Virus record (IMG/VR): IMGVR_UViG_3300027749_000155
Coordinates: 1 to 51,319 of that record
Reading direction: 5' to 3' (one strand)
Origin: a virus
DNA length: 51,319 nt
Shown: positions 18,141-28,732 of the stretch, piece after piece
Position numbering within the stretch: position 1 is the stretch's first letter
How the letters are laid out: every line of letters starts with the position of its first letter
Notes under the pieces: model-generated
What the model was told of the DNA's origin: nothing
The model's database searches: none
The model's input: only the letters and a program-made list of their open reading frames with translations
Program-made: the position numbers and the translations under genes

Positions 18141-20543
18141 TTAAAACTCCAATATGATTTTGATTATCTCTGATTTATTATCACTTCTTGTAATCGCATC
18201 TAAGTTTTCATAATATAGAACTTCGCCACTGCCTACAACGAAGTCACCTGGATATTTAGACAGCAAAGTATCAAGCGTTGCGCCGCTTGTATTCCCTACG
18301 ATTGTTCTAACTCCGCCTGGATCAAGATTGTAAATACCAAACTTATTACTGATATAAAGAGTATCATCATTAATACCGCCAACAATCTCTGCATGATGCA
18401 ACTGCCCATGTGGCTTTGCATAAGAAATAAGACTGTTCTGACTTATATATTCGTCTTCAATAAATGGCGAACTACCAGTTGTAAAGTTGCCAACAAGGCG
18501 AGTTAACTGTACAGCCGAAGTGAACGCACCAGCCGCTTTGTCGTTGATCTGAATACCACCAGTATCAATAATAGAAGTTGCACCAGATGTAGTACCAATA
18601 ACTCTGCTTTCTGTGGCAAATGTTCCGCTTACATTAGAGAGAGTGATTTGACCAACACTGATCGAAGTCACTGTTCCAGATGCTTGAAGTTTAACAGATG
18701 ACAGTTGTGAAGAGGTAGAAGAATATGCACCATTTGTTGATGTTGTGATCTGATAATCATAAGGAACGCCATCAACCTTAGTCAGATAGTTTGTTGTTCC
18801 ATTATTGACCAGAGCATAATCTCCAACGTCAAATGCGTCTTTGTAGAATGTCACAAGAGGATTTGCTAATACAGAAGTGAAGACTGCATTACTACCACCA
18901 GTAGCGGCTGTTGGATTCACAGTGAATACTGGAGCAGACAGATATCCAGAGCCTTGATTTGTTACAGTAACAGAAGTGATCACACCGCTTCCGTTATTTG
19001 AGAATGTAGCAGCAGCACCTGTTCCACCTGTGCCTGTGTTGTTGGCTACAAGTTGATTGTTTGATGTGTTGTTGTATCCAGTACCAGCATTCAGAATAGT
19101 GATTGTGCTGGAAATCTTACCTTGATCGACTTTGACCAGAGCCTTATTGGCTGTAGACACAACCACATTACCAGCAAGTTTGACGTGCTTATATTGATAC
19201 ACAGTTTCTCCGATAGAGAAAGATCCTACCGTGTTAGCCGTCTTGAGCAGTAAGTCAACATTGGTATACAATGGGTCTTTGATCAAACCAATCTGACGGA
19301 AATCGTTCTGAGTTGGAATTGTGCCAGATTCGCTTTGATTGAACTTTGTACTGACACATACACGCCTTGCGCCTAACTCGTTCAAAGGATCAGAACCATG
19401 CCCGTCTTTTGGGGAGAGGATTGGTTCAAGTGATGCTTGCTGGAAATGCACATCTTGAGTAATAACTTCTGGAAGTTGAATGTAAATACTGTTGATGGTA
19501 ATGGGAACGGTTGATGGTGTTGCTCCAGCAACTCCTACTGCATAGCGGTAGTTCTTGCCTACGCTTAACATTTCAACAGACGAAATCGCATTAGCCGATG
19601 CTGGATCAATGATCGCTCTTGCATCAGCAACAGTTGATTCGTTACCGTCGCCCCAAACATAAATGTATGGATACACTTCAAAGTGATTGCCAACTTCTGG
19701 CGTCACAGAGAAACCAGAATCAAGGATAAACTTCTTTTGTGCGCCTACGCCTTCGTAGTTAACAATACGTCTATATTGATCAATACCGGGACCAGATGTA
19801 ATCTTTAGAACGCAGCCTTGGTAATAGTCATCAATATCTGGCAAATCTTCAGGAGCGCCATAAATAGTATTAACACCGCCGATATTAATATCACCAGTCT
19901 TAAATGTCGCATCAGCAATATAGTTTGCGTACCCAGAACCACCATCAAGAATCTTGATTACTTCAATAGTACCAGGTGTTGCGCCAGCAATAACATCTGT
20001 ATTCGCTGTAACTGGAATATAGTTAGACGTTGAAAACTTATCGTAATTGGTCTTGGTAATAGTGTACATATACTTCCAAGTATAATCATCACCAGTTACC
20101 ATTGGCTTTAAGTCAGCAGCACTGCCAACACGAGAAGGAGCAACGGTTGAGTTTGCACCGTTGTTATTGAATAAACATTTATAAACGTTGTATTCATATG
20201 TATCATCGACCATTACATAGAAAGACTTATCTAATAAAGCGCCATCTAAGTGAGAATATTCTGAATAAACCGTGTTTGCTACCCAAGTATGTTTTGGAAT
20301 AACATGGACCACATCGCCAGAAGTAACTCTTTTGGCAAACAACATATCATTATATGCGTCAAAGTGAGTCTTCTGTACACTATTATCTGGTGTTGTGATT
20401 GCCGCATCACTGTTTACATATGGAGTATGCTTACCAGCATAGACAAAATATTGAGACCCGTTTGCTTCCGAAAAAGATTCAACAAACTGTTTTGCGCTAT
20501 GTACATTAAAGTTTGATGTAACAAAGTTTTGAGTTACAGCCAT
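18141..20543 (-). CDS. 8: Baseplate wedge protein gp8-like, 800 aa
   Basis: The N-terminus (NFVTSNFNVHSAKQFVESFS, then YFVYAGKHTPY) and the following AYNDMLFAKRVTSGDVVHVI, TVYSEYSHLDG and VYKCLFNNNGANSTVAPSR motifs are diagnostic of T4 gp8 family wedge proteins. gp8 dimers sit on the gp6/gp7 wedge and help bind the outer baseplate. T4 gp8 is 334 residues; at 800 this one is much longer, the extension being strand-rich insertions (for example GSGYANYIADATF and GTGYNNTSNNQL, repeated 'GxGYxN' beta modules). Cyanophage gp8 proteins are also enlarged. The start overlaps the previous gene's stop at 20543. A TATAAATA on this strand lies 65 nt upstream, giving a private late promoter inside the upstream gene. 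Confidence 0.9.
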   Translation of the reverse strand: MAVTQNFVTSNFNVHSAKQFVESFSEANGSQYFVYAGKHTPYVNSDAAITTPDNSVQKTHFDAYNDMLFAKRVTSGDVVHVIPKHTWVANTVYSEYSHLDGALLDKSFYVMVDDTYEYNVYKCLFNNNGANSTVAPSRVGSAADLKPMVTGDDYTWKYMYTITKTNYDKFSTSNYIPVTANTDVIAGATPGTIEVIKILDGGSGYANYIADATFKTGDINIGGVNTIYGAPEDLPDIDDYYQGCVLKITSGPGIDQYRRIVNYEGVGAQKKFILDSGFSVTPEVGNHFEVYPYIYVWGDGNESTVADARAIIDPASANAISSVEMLSVGKNYRYAVGVAGATPSTVPITINSIYIQLPEVITQDVHFQQASLEPILSPKDGHGSDPLNELGARRVCVSTKFNQSESGTIPTQNDFRQIGLIKDPLYTNVDLLLKTANTVGSFSIGETVYQYKHVKLAGNVVVSTANKALVKVDQGKISSTITILNAGTGYNNTSNNQLVANNTGTGGTGAAATFSNNGSGVITSVTVTNQGSGYLSAPVFTVNPTAATGGSNAVFTSVLANPLVTFYKDAFDVGDYALVNNGTTNYLTKVDGVPYDYQITTSTNGAYSSTSSQLSSVKLQASGTVTSISVGQITLSNVSGTFATESRVIGTTSGATSIIDTGGIQINDKAAGAFTSAVQLTRLVGNFTTGSSPFIEDEYISQNSLISYAKPHGQLHHAEIVGGINDDTLYISNKFGIYNLDPGGVRTIVGNTSGATLDTLLSKYPGDFVVGSGEVLYYENLDAITRSDNKSEIIKIILEF

Positions 20544-23500
20544 TAATTATTTTCCTCAATAGTCTTAGATAAGAAGTGCCCAACTTGCGAACTTCCTGAT
20601 GCAGTTATATTTATAATAGGCAATCCAGTGGCACTTGAAGACAGTTGTAATGATAATGGATTTGTGTTTGTCACAAAATAATGTGCGCCATTTGCAAGTC
20701 CAGTAACGGCTGTGTTGCCTGTTGCCGTGGTGTAATAAACATAATCACCATTTGCAAATGGATTCACATAACTTCTCAACCAATGCCCTCTTTCAGAAAC
20801 AGATGAAGCATTATTTGCATCAACTGGAGTTCCACCACGAGTTACTGATAACTTAACACCAGTTGAATTGGCTTGAACAACATAATACAGAGAGTTGTTT
20901 GATAGCCCCTGTAAAACTGTGTTACCGCTGTCTGTATAATAAAGAACTAGATCATTGTTAGAGAATGGATTAGCCGTAATCGTAATAAACTCGATTTCTT
21001 GATTGACATTTGCTAATGGATCGAATGCTCTATAACTCTTCTCAATGTTCATCTTGATTCGATCAGAAGCAGAGTCCACATCATCATGTGCATCAAATGC
21101 AACTTCAGGACCATTAGCAAACTCGATCACTGAAAGCGGAAGGTTGCCTTCTTCTTCAACTTGAGCCGAACCAAAGAACTTCGTACCAGCAACGTGCATG
21201 ACCTTCTTGAACATATCAGCATATTTGTCAAACGACATCTTAGAGAGAATCTCATAAGAATACTCTTGATAGTAATCACCATCATGAATGTACATATCTT
21301 CTGAGATGAAGCCCTTAGAACTCTTGTAGTATCCTTTACCTTTACCGTGCCCATCAAGAATAACCTTGATCGAACCAGAGCGAGTAAGATCAGCAGAGTT
21401 GAATTGAATGATTTCAGAGTTGACGTAACCGAAGCCAGAATCGACAACTTGAAGCGATGTTACTTGACCATTAGCAGTCACAACGTTAGCCTGAATATCA
21501 GCATTCAACCCAATAGGATAAAGTTCGTTGAAGTCTGGAGCAATCCCCATAACATTTGCAGTGGCACCAGAAACATCACCGATTACATTCACGCCTTCTT
21601 TAAATGTATTTTCAAAAGAAAGACGCTTAACTTTGAGAACAGAAGTGTTGCTTCCTGCTTTGATGATGCCTTTAGCCGTAGAAGTCAACGACACAAATGT
21701 CACTGCCGAAACTGTAGAGTTGACATATGGATTAGAATATGAATACAGGATTTGGTTTGTGGCTAATGGTCCAGTATTGCCAGACACTCTAACGAACTGA
21801 TTGCCGCTTGTGATATAGACAGACTGGACAGTTGCATTTGATGATCCTTGATACACCTTATCATTTGGCAGATATCCAGGAATGGTAGCAAAATACTGTT
21901 GCTCGCCGCCTGTGCTATTTGCAGTGATGTTGATATTAGCGCCACCAACTGTTGAAGCCAAAGCCATACCGACCGCATTTGCATACACAACATAATAAGG
22001 TGTATTGTTTGCAAGACCGCCGATAACTGTGTTACTTGCTAATGTGCTGTAAATAACTCTATCATTATTGGCATATGGATTTGCATAGTTCTTAAGGAAG
22101 TGCCCAGATTCACCAGTAACAGCAGCAGTAATATTAAGATTTGCGCCTCCTAATGTAGAAGAAAGGGCAATTGTACTTGTGTTTGCAAATGAAACATAGT
22201 ATAATGTATTGTTAGCAAGACCACTAATAACAGTATTTCCAGTTGCTGTATAATAACGAATGTAATCATTAGCAGCATATGGGTTGCCAGCAATAGAGAT
22301 AGTGTCAGCCGCACTAGAAACATCTGTTCCAGAGTTGATTGTAACAGTGTTTGATGGAATTAGAATAAACTCTGTTGTTCCATTGACATCCATCTGTGAA
22401 TCGATTGAGCGTGTTACTTCGCTATACACATTTGAATACACGCCGCTTGGAACCTGTAGATCATAGAAGATTAGATTTGCTTGAACTTGATTGATCTTTT
22501 CGCCAACAACGAATGTGCTGGTTGGAGTATCAATCGTAATCAAGAAGTCATTACGATCAAACGCAGAGATGTATGGCTGGTAAGCAAGAACATATGGATC
22601 AACGTTATATTCTGATCCAGGGTCAATACCCTTCAATGCTCCAATAACACCAATCTCAAAGCGACCGAATGTCAAGCAACTGTAGATGATATCAGCCAGA
22701 TCACCTTGTGGATTTTTTGGAAATCCGTAAGCAGGAGCACGAATAGACAGAGACGCATATGCTTGATTGGCTTGAACGATTGTTGGATAAACACCAACAG
22801 CCGAGATAGCCGTGTTTGTTGTTGTCGCGCCGTACTTGATCAGATTGCTGTTGGCTGATGTTGTTGTGGATGTCGTGCCTCCAGTGACTGAAAAATAGTT
22901 AACACGATCTTGAATTTTCACATGTGTTGAATCTGTTTCAAAGACAGTGCCATAGATTTGCTTATACAGATAATGACCTGTTTCTGAAACAGCACCATTC
23001 GCAAATCCAGGAGAAAGTTCCGTATAAGGAGACACCGGCATGTTTGTTGCTGGGTAGTTTGTTATGTTGAGATAATCTGTCTTGCGATATGGATTGGAAA
23101 GTATCAATCCCGTGGTATTGGCAAATCTAACATGATAATAGTTATTCGAAACCATCATGTTTAATGCGGTATTACCAGCCGCAACTTCATATTTAATGTT
23201 GTCCCCAACAGTAAACTTTGAGTTTGCGCTAGGAATCGTAATAAATCCAGTTGTAGCATTAACAGAGGTATTGCTATTAAACGCTATTTTATTTACAGTT
23301 TGATAAACAGGATCACCAATAGCAAATCCTGTATTAGCCCCAACTGTTAAAATCTTTCTATCATAATCAAGTGTTCCAACATTATTTGCGCCGATAAGAT
23401 CAGTACCAATAAAGATAACTTCTGTATCACCAATAGTTGAAACTTTAAAACTTGCACCAGAACCATAACCAATACTGTATGGAATAGAAGAGGTGTTTGT

Positions 23501-25258
23501 TGTTTGTGTTATCATTCTTGCATTAGCAGAAGAAATATAATCTCCACCAGAGTTGGAAGTTGCATAAGAAACAACATAAGCCTCAGCAGTATTACCTTGC
23601 GTGTAGACTTTCTTTGTACTCAAGAAATACCCAGACACTGGAATAAAAGTGACATTACCTGTGTTAGAAGTAAATGAAGATGTCAGCACAACACCTTTTG
23701 CTGAAACATTTCCACTGCTATTATATTGATAGATGTATGGAGTATCCAATATTTTGTTGTTGTTAGCCGTAGAATATTTAACGGTATTAACATATTTTCT
23801 AATATTGTAAAGACCAACGGTAAGATCGATCAGCCCAACATTTGCATATATTTCAGAGTTACTTCCCTCAACATACATTAAGTCTGTACTGGTTACACTA
23901 TTCTTAAATGCACCACGAGCATTTACAACAGTAATATTGGTATTGTCTACAACATCAGTGATTGTTCCACGAGCATAGATAACACCTGTTGCTGTATTCT
24001 TTTGGTAGACATTAGCACCAACAGTCAAGGTTTCGCTCGGATTAGAAATAGAGATATTGTATATCTCAGGAATACCCATGACTTTACCACCAATAGTTCT
24101 ATCTTCTATTGTGTTCGCATAGAAGGATATAGCATTTCCTGTGGTGTAATATGTTGCTGTATTAGTGAATGAGCCATTAACATGTGAAATGGTAATCGTG
24201 CCATTTGCTGTGGTCTGATCTAGATCGAGAATCTTGCCCGCCGCAACTTGTGTTCCGCTGTTGTAACGATAGATAGTATCACCTACAGCAAGATTTGCTG
24301 TTGCGCTTGTGAATGCGACGTTGATGATAGGCTCGACCATTTGTTCAAACAGCCTGAAATATTGATAACTGTTTGCACCAGCCACAACATTAGACAGAGA
24401 CACAACCTTCTCAGAGATAAGAGATTCTGCATCAAGCGTATAACCATAACCACCATCAACGAAAATGAAATCGATGATGCCTGTAGCAGAACCAACGCTA
24501 GATACTCTAGCCAAACCACCATTGCCGCGCTCTGATCCGCTAAATGAAACGATATCACCAACAGCAAACTCCACGCCCTTGTCAATGATTTCTACTCTAT
24601 TAACAGAGCCAATCATTTTTGCGCGTTTTGTCGAATCAAAGACTGGTGTGTTGTTTATGTTAAGACCGATAACTTCTCCGTTACGGAATGCTCCATTAAT
24701 ATTCGTAATGTAAAGAAGATTTACATAGCCACGATCTGTTCTTCTACGAATATATCTTTCAACAAATCCTGTTGCACCAGTTAACGCGCCAATAACTTGC
24801 TTGCCAACGTAGTCGATATTGTATTTTGAATACGAAACTTCTAAGTAAAGTGGGAGTTCATAGATGCCATCTGATAATCTAAAGATATTTTCAGCAGGAT
24901 AGCGAACATCTGCATTTGTACCGTAGACAAGTTTGAAGAATAGATCGATAGAACGTTCTGTTCCCTTTGATCTATACAAGTCAAGAGAGTTCTTTACCAG
25001 CAAAGTTTTATTACTAGCCGTATCAAACTGAATGTTTTTTAGATATTTCTCTTTAAAATAAACAATGAACTCATCAGGAGTCGTATCAATATCTCTATAA
25101 TCACCAAGACTGCGAACTTGATTCAGTACATTACCAGACTGTTCCATCCATTCATAATACGCTTTAACGAACGCAATGAATTGATCTCCCTCTTCTTGAT
25201 AGAATGCTGGGAATTGGCTGGCAACTAGCGGAGAAATTAGTTTTTCTATGTTTCTCAT
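20543..25258 (-). CDS. Giant baseplate wedge protein in the gp7 position, 1,571 aa
   Basis: The N-terminal ~150 residues (IEKLISPLVASQFPAFYQEE, KAYYEWMEQSGNV, SKGTERSIDLFFKLVYG) are the conserved opening of a large wedge protein in cyanophage-like T4 relatives. It lies between gp6 and gp8, where T4 has gp7 (1,032 residues), so I infer a gp7 analogue. The rest is repeated beta modules. One type (YRYNSGTQVAAGKI / YQKNTATGVIYARGTI / YQYNSSGNVSAKGVV) occurs between residues ~330 and 560. Another (NPYANNDRVIYSTLASNTVI ... GLANNTPYYVVYAN) occurs near residues 690, 990, 1055, 1425 and 1495, the last two at the extreme C-terminus. These modules are absent from T4 gp7. The stop shares a base with the gp8 ATG. 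Confidence 0.82.
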   Translation of the reverse strand: MRNIEKLISPLVASQFPAFYQEEGDQFIAFVKAYYEWMEQSGNVLNQVRSLGDYRDIDTTPDEFIVYFKEKYLKNIQFDTASNKTLLVKNSLDLYRSKGTERSIDLFFKLVYGTNADVRYPAENIFRLSDGIYELPLYLEVSYSKYNIDYVGKQVIGALTGATGFVERYIRRRTDRGYVNLLYITNINGAFRNGEVIGLNINNTPVFDSTKRAKMIGSVNRVEIIDKGVEFAVGDIVSFSGSERGNGGLARVSSVGSATGIIDFIFVDGGYGYTLDAESLISEKVVSLSNVVAGANSYQYFRLFEQMVEPIINVAFTSATANLAVGDTIYRYNSGTQVAAGKILDLDQTTANGTITISHVNGSFTNTATYYTTGNAISFYANTIEDRTIGGKVMGIPEIYNISISNPSETLTVGANVYQKNTATGVIYARGTITDVVDNTNITVVNARGAFKNSVTSTDLMYVEGSNSEIYANVGLIDLTVGLYNIRKYVNTVKYSTANNNKILDTPYIYQYNSSGNVSAKGVVLTSSFTSNTGNVTFIPVSGYFLSTKKVYTQGNTAEAYVVSYATSNSGGDYISSANARMITQTTNTSSIPYSIGYGSGASFKVSTIGDTEVIFIGTDLIGANNVGTLDYDRKILTVGANTGFAIGDPVYQTVNKIAFNSNTSVNATTGFITIPSANSKFTVGDNIKYEVAAGNTALNMMVSNNYYHVRFANTTGLILSNPYRKTDYLNITNYPATNMPVSPYTELSPGFANGAVSETGHYLYKQIYGTVFETDSTHVKIQDRVNYFSVTGGTTSTTTSANSNLIKYGATTTNTAISAVGVYPTIVQANQAYASLSIRAPAYGFPKNPQGDLADIIYSCLTFGRFEIGVIGALKGIDPGSEYNVDPYVLAYQPYISAFDRNDFLITIDTPTSTFVVGEKINQVQANLIFYDLQVPSGVYSNVYSEVTRSIDSQMDVNGTTEFILIPSNTVTINSGTDVSSAADTISIAGNPYAANDYIRYYTATGNTVISGLANNTLYYVSFANTSTIALSSTLGGANLNITAAVTGESGHFLKNYANPYANNDRVIYSTLASNTVIGGLANNTPYYVVYANAVGMALASTVGGANINITANSTGGEQQYFATIPGYLPNDKVYQGSSNATVQSVYITSGNQFVRVSGNTGPLATNQILYSYSNPYVNSTVSAVTFVSLTSTAKGIIKAGSNTSVLKVKRLSFENTFKEGVNVIGDVSGATANVMGIAPDFNELYPIGLNADIQANVVTANGQVTSLQVVDSGFGYVNSEIIQFNSADLTRSGSIKVILDGHGKGKGYYKSSKGFISEDMYIHDGDYYQEYSYEILSKMSFDKYADMFKKVMHVAGTKFFGSAQVEEEGNLPLSVIEFANGPEVAFDAHDDVDSASDRIKMNIEKSYRAFDPLANVNQEIEFITITANPFSNNDLVLYYTDSGNTVLQGLSNNSLYYVVQANSTGVKLSVTRGGTPVDANNASSVSERGHWLRSYVNPFANGDYVYYTTATGNTAVTGLANGAHYFVTNTNPLSLQLSSSATGLPIINITASGSSQVGHFLSKTIEENN
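20608..20615 (-). promoter_or_regulatory. Internal late promoter for gp8
   Basis: TATAAATA reads on the minus strand inside the 3' end of the 1,571-aa gene, 65 nt upstream of the gp8 ATG. An exact match to the late element here would boost gp8 and the distal structural genes relative to the 12-kb upstream message. Confidence 0.55.
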
Positions 25259-27045
25259 TATTCTCTGATCTGTTCGATGGCAATATTGATATCTGGTTCA
25301 AGAATATTTAGTATGACATTTTTAGACGACGAGATATCTTTGGTTCTTGGTGTAGCATAGATTTTCATTGAAGTGCCAAAGAAGTTTGAGATATTGAAGT
25401 TGTTGATGCTAACAACGCCTGTGTCATAGTTAACTGTTCCTACATCGGCAAGTTTCTTGTGATTAGAACCAACAGGCGCGACAACTCTAACAATACCATC
25501 ACCATTGTCTTCTAAGATACAATTTACCTGTCCATTATATGTAAATGGAGTTGATGAGATTGCATGAACGTCAACAATAGGATGCTCATCTGATAATAAT
25601 GGAACTGATTGAATCAATGGTGTCTTGAAGTCTGCATAAATCTTTTGAGCAACATTCAATGTTGGTGTTACATACTTGATCAAGAACACATCTGTTTCAT
25701 TACTCACAATACTAGCCTCAATCGCATCAATTGCTTTAACGAATGCTGAATACCGAAGCGTTTTATTGAAGTTGTTTAGGTATGTTGTTGCATAGGTAAG
25801 CATACTTGATACAGCAAGAAGTCTAATATCTTCAGGATTCAATCCAGTCTTGTTAATGTTGTATTTGATATTAGACACAATCTGAAGATAGATGTAATCA
25901 GGAGAGATAAAGATTGGTTCCATAGCAACTGATGCTCTTGATTTCAGGAATCTTTTGTATTCAAGTTCTTTCGATTGTGGAAGCCCATCAACATCCTTAA
26001 GGTCAACTGTAACAAAAATACGACCATATTGTGGAGGAGTTGCGTCTTCACCGCCGTATGCAGCAACAGCATTGATTTCTGGGTAGTTAAGCCGCAACAG
26101 ATTCTCATAGTCCTCAGAGGTAATAGCACGTTCTTGAGTTGTGAATGCTCTTGGTGCATTGTACTTGATCGACTCGATAGATTCTGAAACTGCGCCACCA
26201 GAAGCCGAAGACGTTGTGACAATAGACACATTTGCTTCACCGTCAATCAGTTGCGCCGCTCTGAATACTCTTGCACCATTTGGAAGTTCGCCGTTACAGA
26301 CACGATATTCTACGATAACAACTGAGTTATTCTTAGGCTTTGCGCCAACAATACCATCACCAAAGATGATTTCATAAGTATCATTAATATATGGTTGAAC
26401 AAAGAATACCTTCGATGTTGCTTCAATATTAAACAACGAAGTTGCTCTGGCATATGAATACAGATTAGCGCCGTTGTTTTCAATAACAGTTACTTTGACA
26501 CTAGAAATGTCAACAAGTTTATTATTGATAACATAGTTGGTTGGATTTGTGTAGTTGACAGAATAGGTGTCGGTAAGAGTATCACCCTCATAAACACGGA
26601 GTGATGTGGTAAATACATTACTAGAACTTGTTGTAACAACGCTTTCATCTGTTGTAAACGTGAAGTTGTTAGAACCAACTCTTGTGCTAAAGATTGTGCC
26701 TCTAGGTATCGTAATGTTCTTCTTGGTTGGATCAGCAGAAGTGATTGTCAATGCAAGTTGTGCTTCAGCGGACTTGAACGAGAATGGAACATAGTTAAGT
26801 TCTTTGGCATGTGATACCACACTGTCGCGCAACTGTGCGCTATCAAGAAACATTTCGTTGCCGACCATGTTCATATAGAAAGCATTTAGATAGGTGTTAT
26901 ACGACAATACATCCAGCAACACACTCATGTTACTAGCCTCAAAGTCATAGTCTTTGAATCTGTCTTGCTGCTTAAGATATGTCTTAAGTGAACTCTTGTA
27001 ACTATCAAAGTCCAACGAGGTCAGACTAATGCTAGAATTTGCCAT
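25258..27045 (-). CDS. 6: Baseplate wedge subunit gp6
   Basis: Recognised by the opening LTSLDFDSYKSSLKTYLKQQ followed by FKDYDFEASNMSVLLDVLSY and MNMVGNEMFLDSAQLRDSVV, which is the gp6/J-like wedge signature. T4 gp6 (660 residues) dimerises into the iris-like ring that holds the baseplate together; this protein is 595. Middle domain motifs include YEIIFGDGIVGAKPKNNSVV and PRAFTTQERAITSEDYENLL, both typical of the gp6/gpJ core, which is shared with contractile injection systems. It directly follows gp25 by one base, as expected since gp6, gp25 and gp53 form the wedge core. Confidence 0.95.
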   Translation of the reverse strand: MANSSISLTSLDFDSYKSSLKTYLKQQDRFKDYDFEASNMSVLLDVLSYNTYLNAFYMNMVGNEMFLDSAQLRDSVVSHAKELNYVPFSFKSAEAQLALTITSADPTKKNITIPRGTIFSTRVGSNNFTFTTDESVVTTSSSNVFTTSLRVYEGDTLTDTYSVNYTNPTNYVINNKLVDISSVKVTVIENNGANLYSYARATSLFNIEATSKVFFVQPYINDTYEIIFGDGIVGAKPKNNSVVIVEYRVCNGELPNGARVFRAAQLIDGEANVSIVTTSSASGGAVSESIESIKYNAPRAFTTQERAITSEDYENLLRLNYPEINAVAAYGGEDATPPQYGRIFVTVDLKDVDGLPQSKELEYKRFLKSRASVAMEPIFISPDYIYLQIVSNIKYNINKTGLNPEDIRLLAVSSMLTYATTYLNNFNKTLRYSAFVKAIDAIEASIVSNETDVFLIKYVTPTLNVAQKIYADFKTPLIQSVPLLSDEHPIVDVHAISSTPFTYNGQVNCILEDNGDGIVRVVAPVGSNHKKLADVGTVNYDTGVVSINNFNISNFFGTSMKIYATPRTKDISSSKNVILNILEPDINIAIEQIRE

Positions 27046-27471
27046 TTATCGTACTCTATCTAATTGGACGTTGAAGACAACTACTGTTGGATTATTTATG
27101 ATAGTAAAATAGATATCAACCATATAGGAATATTGATCATCGCTTAGTCTGACAACCACATCAAGAATGTTCGCACGAGGCTCATAGTTCTTAAGAGTGT
27201 TTGTGATAGACTCTTGAAGATTATTCTTGGTAACTTCTGTTGCATCTTCAAACAAATATTTATTAACATTTGAACCGAGATTTGGCTGAAACATTCTTTC
27301 ACCAATATCAGTGAGCAATAGATTTCTCATGGCACGTTTAACAGAATCTTCATCCGAACGCTTAAGCAACGCACCAGTATTTGGGTGTGCATTAAAGTTC
27401 GTCAAGAAATCGCTGTAGATTTCTTTTGGACGATTTGCAGATGTATTTTTATCTACTCTTTCGATAGCCAT
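27046..27471 (-). CDS. 25: Baseplate wedge subunit gp25
   Basis: A 141-residue protein with the GPW/gp25 fold. Visible motifs are IYSDFLTNFNAHPNTGALLK, DEDSVKRAMRNLLLTDIGER, and the classic EPRANILDVVVRL near residue 100. T4 gp25 is 132 residues and sits at the inner wedge, where it nucleates sheath polymerisation with gp53. ATG at 27471 follows AGAGAATAG. It is immediately followed by gp6, an order widely conserved in contractile tail systems. Confidence 0.95.
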   Translation of the reverse strand: MAIERVDKNTSANRPKEIYSDFLTNFNAHPNTGALLKRSDEDSVKRAMRNLLLTDIGERMFQPNLGSNVNKYLFEDATEVTKNNLQESITNTLKNYEPRANILDVVVRLSDDQYSYMVDIYFTIINNPTVVVFNVQLDRVR

Positions 27472-27490
27472 CTATTCTCTCTTTTAACTG

Positions 27491-28732
27491 TTATTTAGTT
27501 GCTGGCTCATAGCCATAATCTGTATAGATAACTTCAAACACATCACTAGGAATAAGTTTATATACCAAACCAAACAGATCAAAGATCACGGGTAATATTA
27601 TCTTTATGACCTCGCAGACCTTTACATTACCTGTAAGAATGTCAATGATCAACTTCAATGCAGCGATAATGTCTTTAAGTATTGGGAACTTGTCTAGAAT
27701 CTTTTGCACCAGTTTCATTAACAGATTGTAAAGTTCTTCTAACCATCCATAAGCAAAGAACTTGCGAATACGTTCCATCAACTGATTCCACAGATCATGG
27801 ATACGAGCAAGTAACAGTTCTTTCATATGAACCTTGAACTTGCGAGCCTCAGCCTTGATATCAATACCAAGCATTTCTCCGAGCGTTCCGAAGATCGGTA
27901 CAGGGAAGTTTAGAATCGAATCGATCAGTTCATCTATGGCTTCCATAGCGGCTTTCTTGGCATCTGCTATAGCCTGTAGCACATCATCCCATATTTTGTC
28001 CATAGCCTCTTGAATAGCCTTGGTAGGGTCTTGAAGAAACTTCAGCACACCAAGAATCTGTTTGATAATAGGAAGATTACGAATGAACTCGATCACTTCA
28101 GCCAACCAGTCATTAATGATCTTCTGAATGTATGCAATAAGTTTTTGCCAAATCTCTTCAGCAGAATATTCTGGTATGTTCAATGTCAACTTGCCTGTAA
28201 AGAACAGTGCTATTCGTTTATCAATCTTGTTCAATGCTTCTACAATGTCGTGGATATTCTCAGCGATCATAGCCTTGATCTTTACCTTACCCTCCTTTGT
28301 AAAGAAGTCAAAGATACGAATAGGCGGTAGAAATGGAATAGGAAAGTTGATAATGTCAACAACTTGCTTGAACAGTTTTGTGATGACTTCAATAATCTTC
28401 TTTTGAAAGTAAATATCAATCTCTTTCATGAACTCGCGGATCTTGTATTCCATCTCGTGTTCGAAGTTCTTGATACGTTGGAACACATCAGTCAGAAGCC
28501 AGCCAGTGATTTCATTAATCAAGTCTTCAATGTCTTGGATTAGTTTGTAAAGATCAGCGACTGCCTCATCAATCATTTCATATGCTAGGGCTTTTAGTTG
28601 TGCTTTCAACTGTCCAGGAATAGTTCCCAATACACGAAAATAATCATGCAAACTCTTATAGTCGATGTTTCCATCTGGAGTACATTCTAACTCTAGTGGC
28701 TTTGGGACGTATAACTTGATTCTTTTAACCAT
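27491..28732 (-). CDS. Amphipathic helical protein of the baseplate operon, 413 aa
   Basis: I do not recognise a named family. After an N-terminal strand (VKRIKLYVPKPLELE) nearly the whole chain is amphipathic helix: ADLYKLIQDIEDLINEITGW, KNFEHEMEYKIREFMKEIDI, KKIIEVITKLFKQVVDIINF. Pro-rich hinges (FPIPFLPPIRIF near residue 130; ILNFPVPIFGTLGEMLG near 265) separate helical bundles. The C-terminal part has hydrophobic stretches (KIILPVIFDLFGLVYKLIP). It sits between the gp5-like hub spike and gp25 and overlaps the former by 8 nt. It could be an internal tail component such as a tape-measure or hub plug. Position and helix content are the only support. Confidence 0.7.
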   Translation of the reverse strand: MVKRIKLYVPKPLELECTPDGNIDYKSLHDYFRVLGTIPGQLKAQLKALAYEMIDEAVADLYKLIQDIEDLINEITGWLLTDVFQRIKNFEHEMEYKIREFMKEIDIYFQKKIIEVITKLFKQVVDIINFPIPFLPPIRIFDFFTKEGKVKIKAMIAENIHDIVEALNKIDKRIALFFTGKLTLNIPEYSAEEIWQKLIAYIQKIINDWLAEVIEFIRNLPIIKQILGVLKFLQDPTKAIQEAMDKIWDDVLQAIADAKKAAMEAIDELIDSILNFPVPIFGTLGEMLGIDIKAEARKFKVHMKELLLARIHDLWNQLMERIRKFFAYGWLEELYNLLMKLVQKILDKFPILKDIIAALKLIIDILTGNVKVCEVIKIILPVIFDLFGLVYKLIPSDVFEVIYTDYGYEPATK

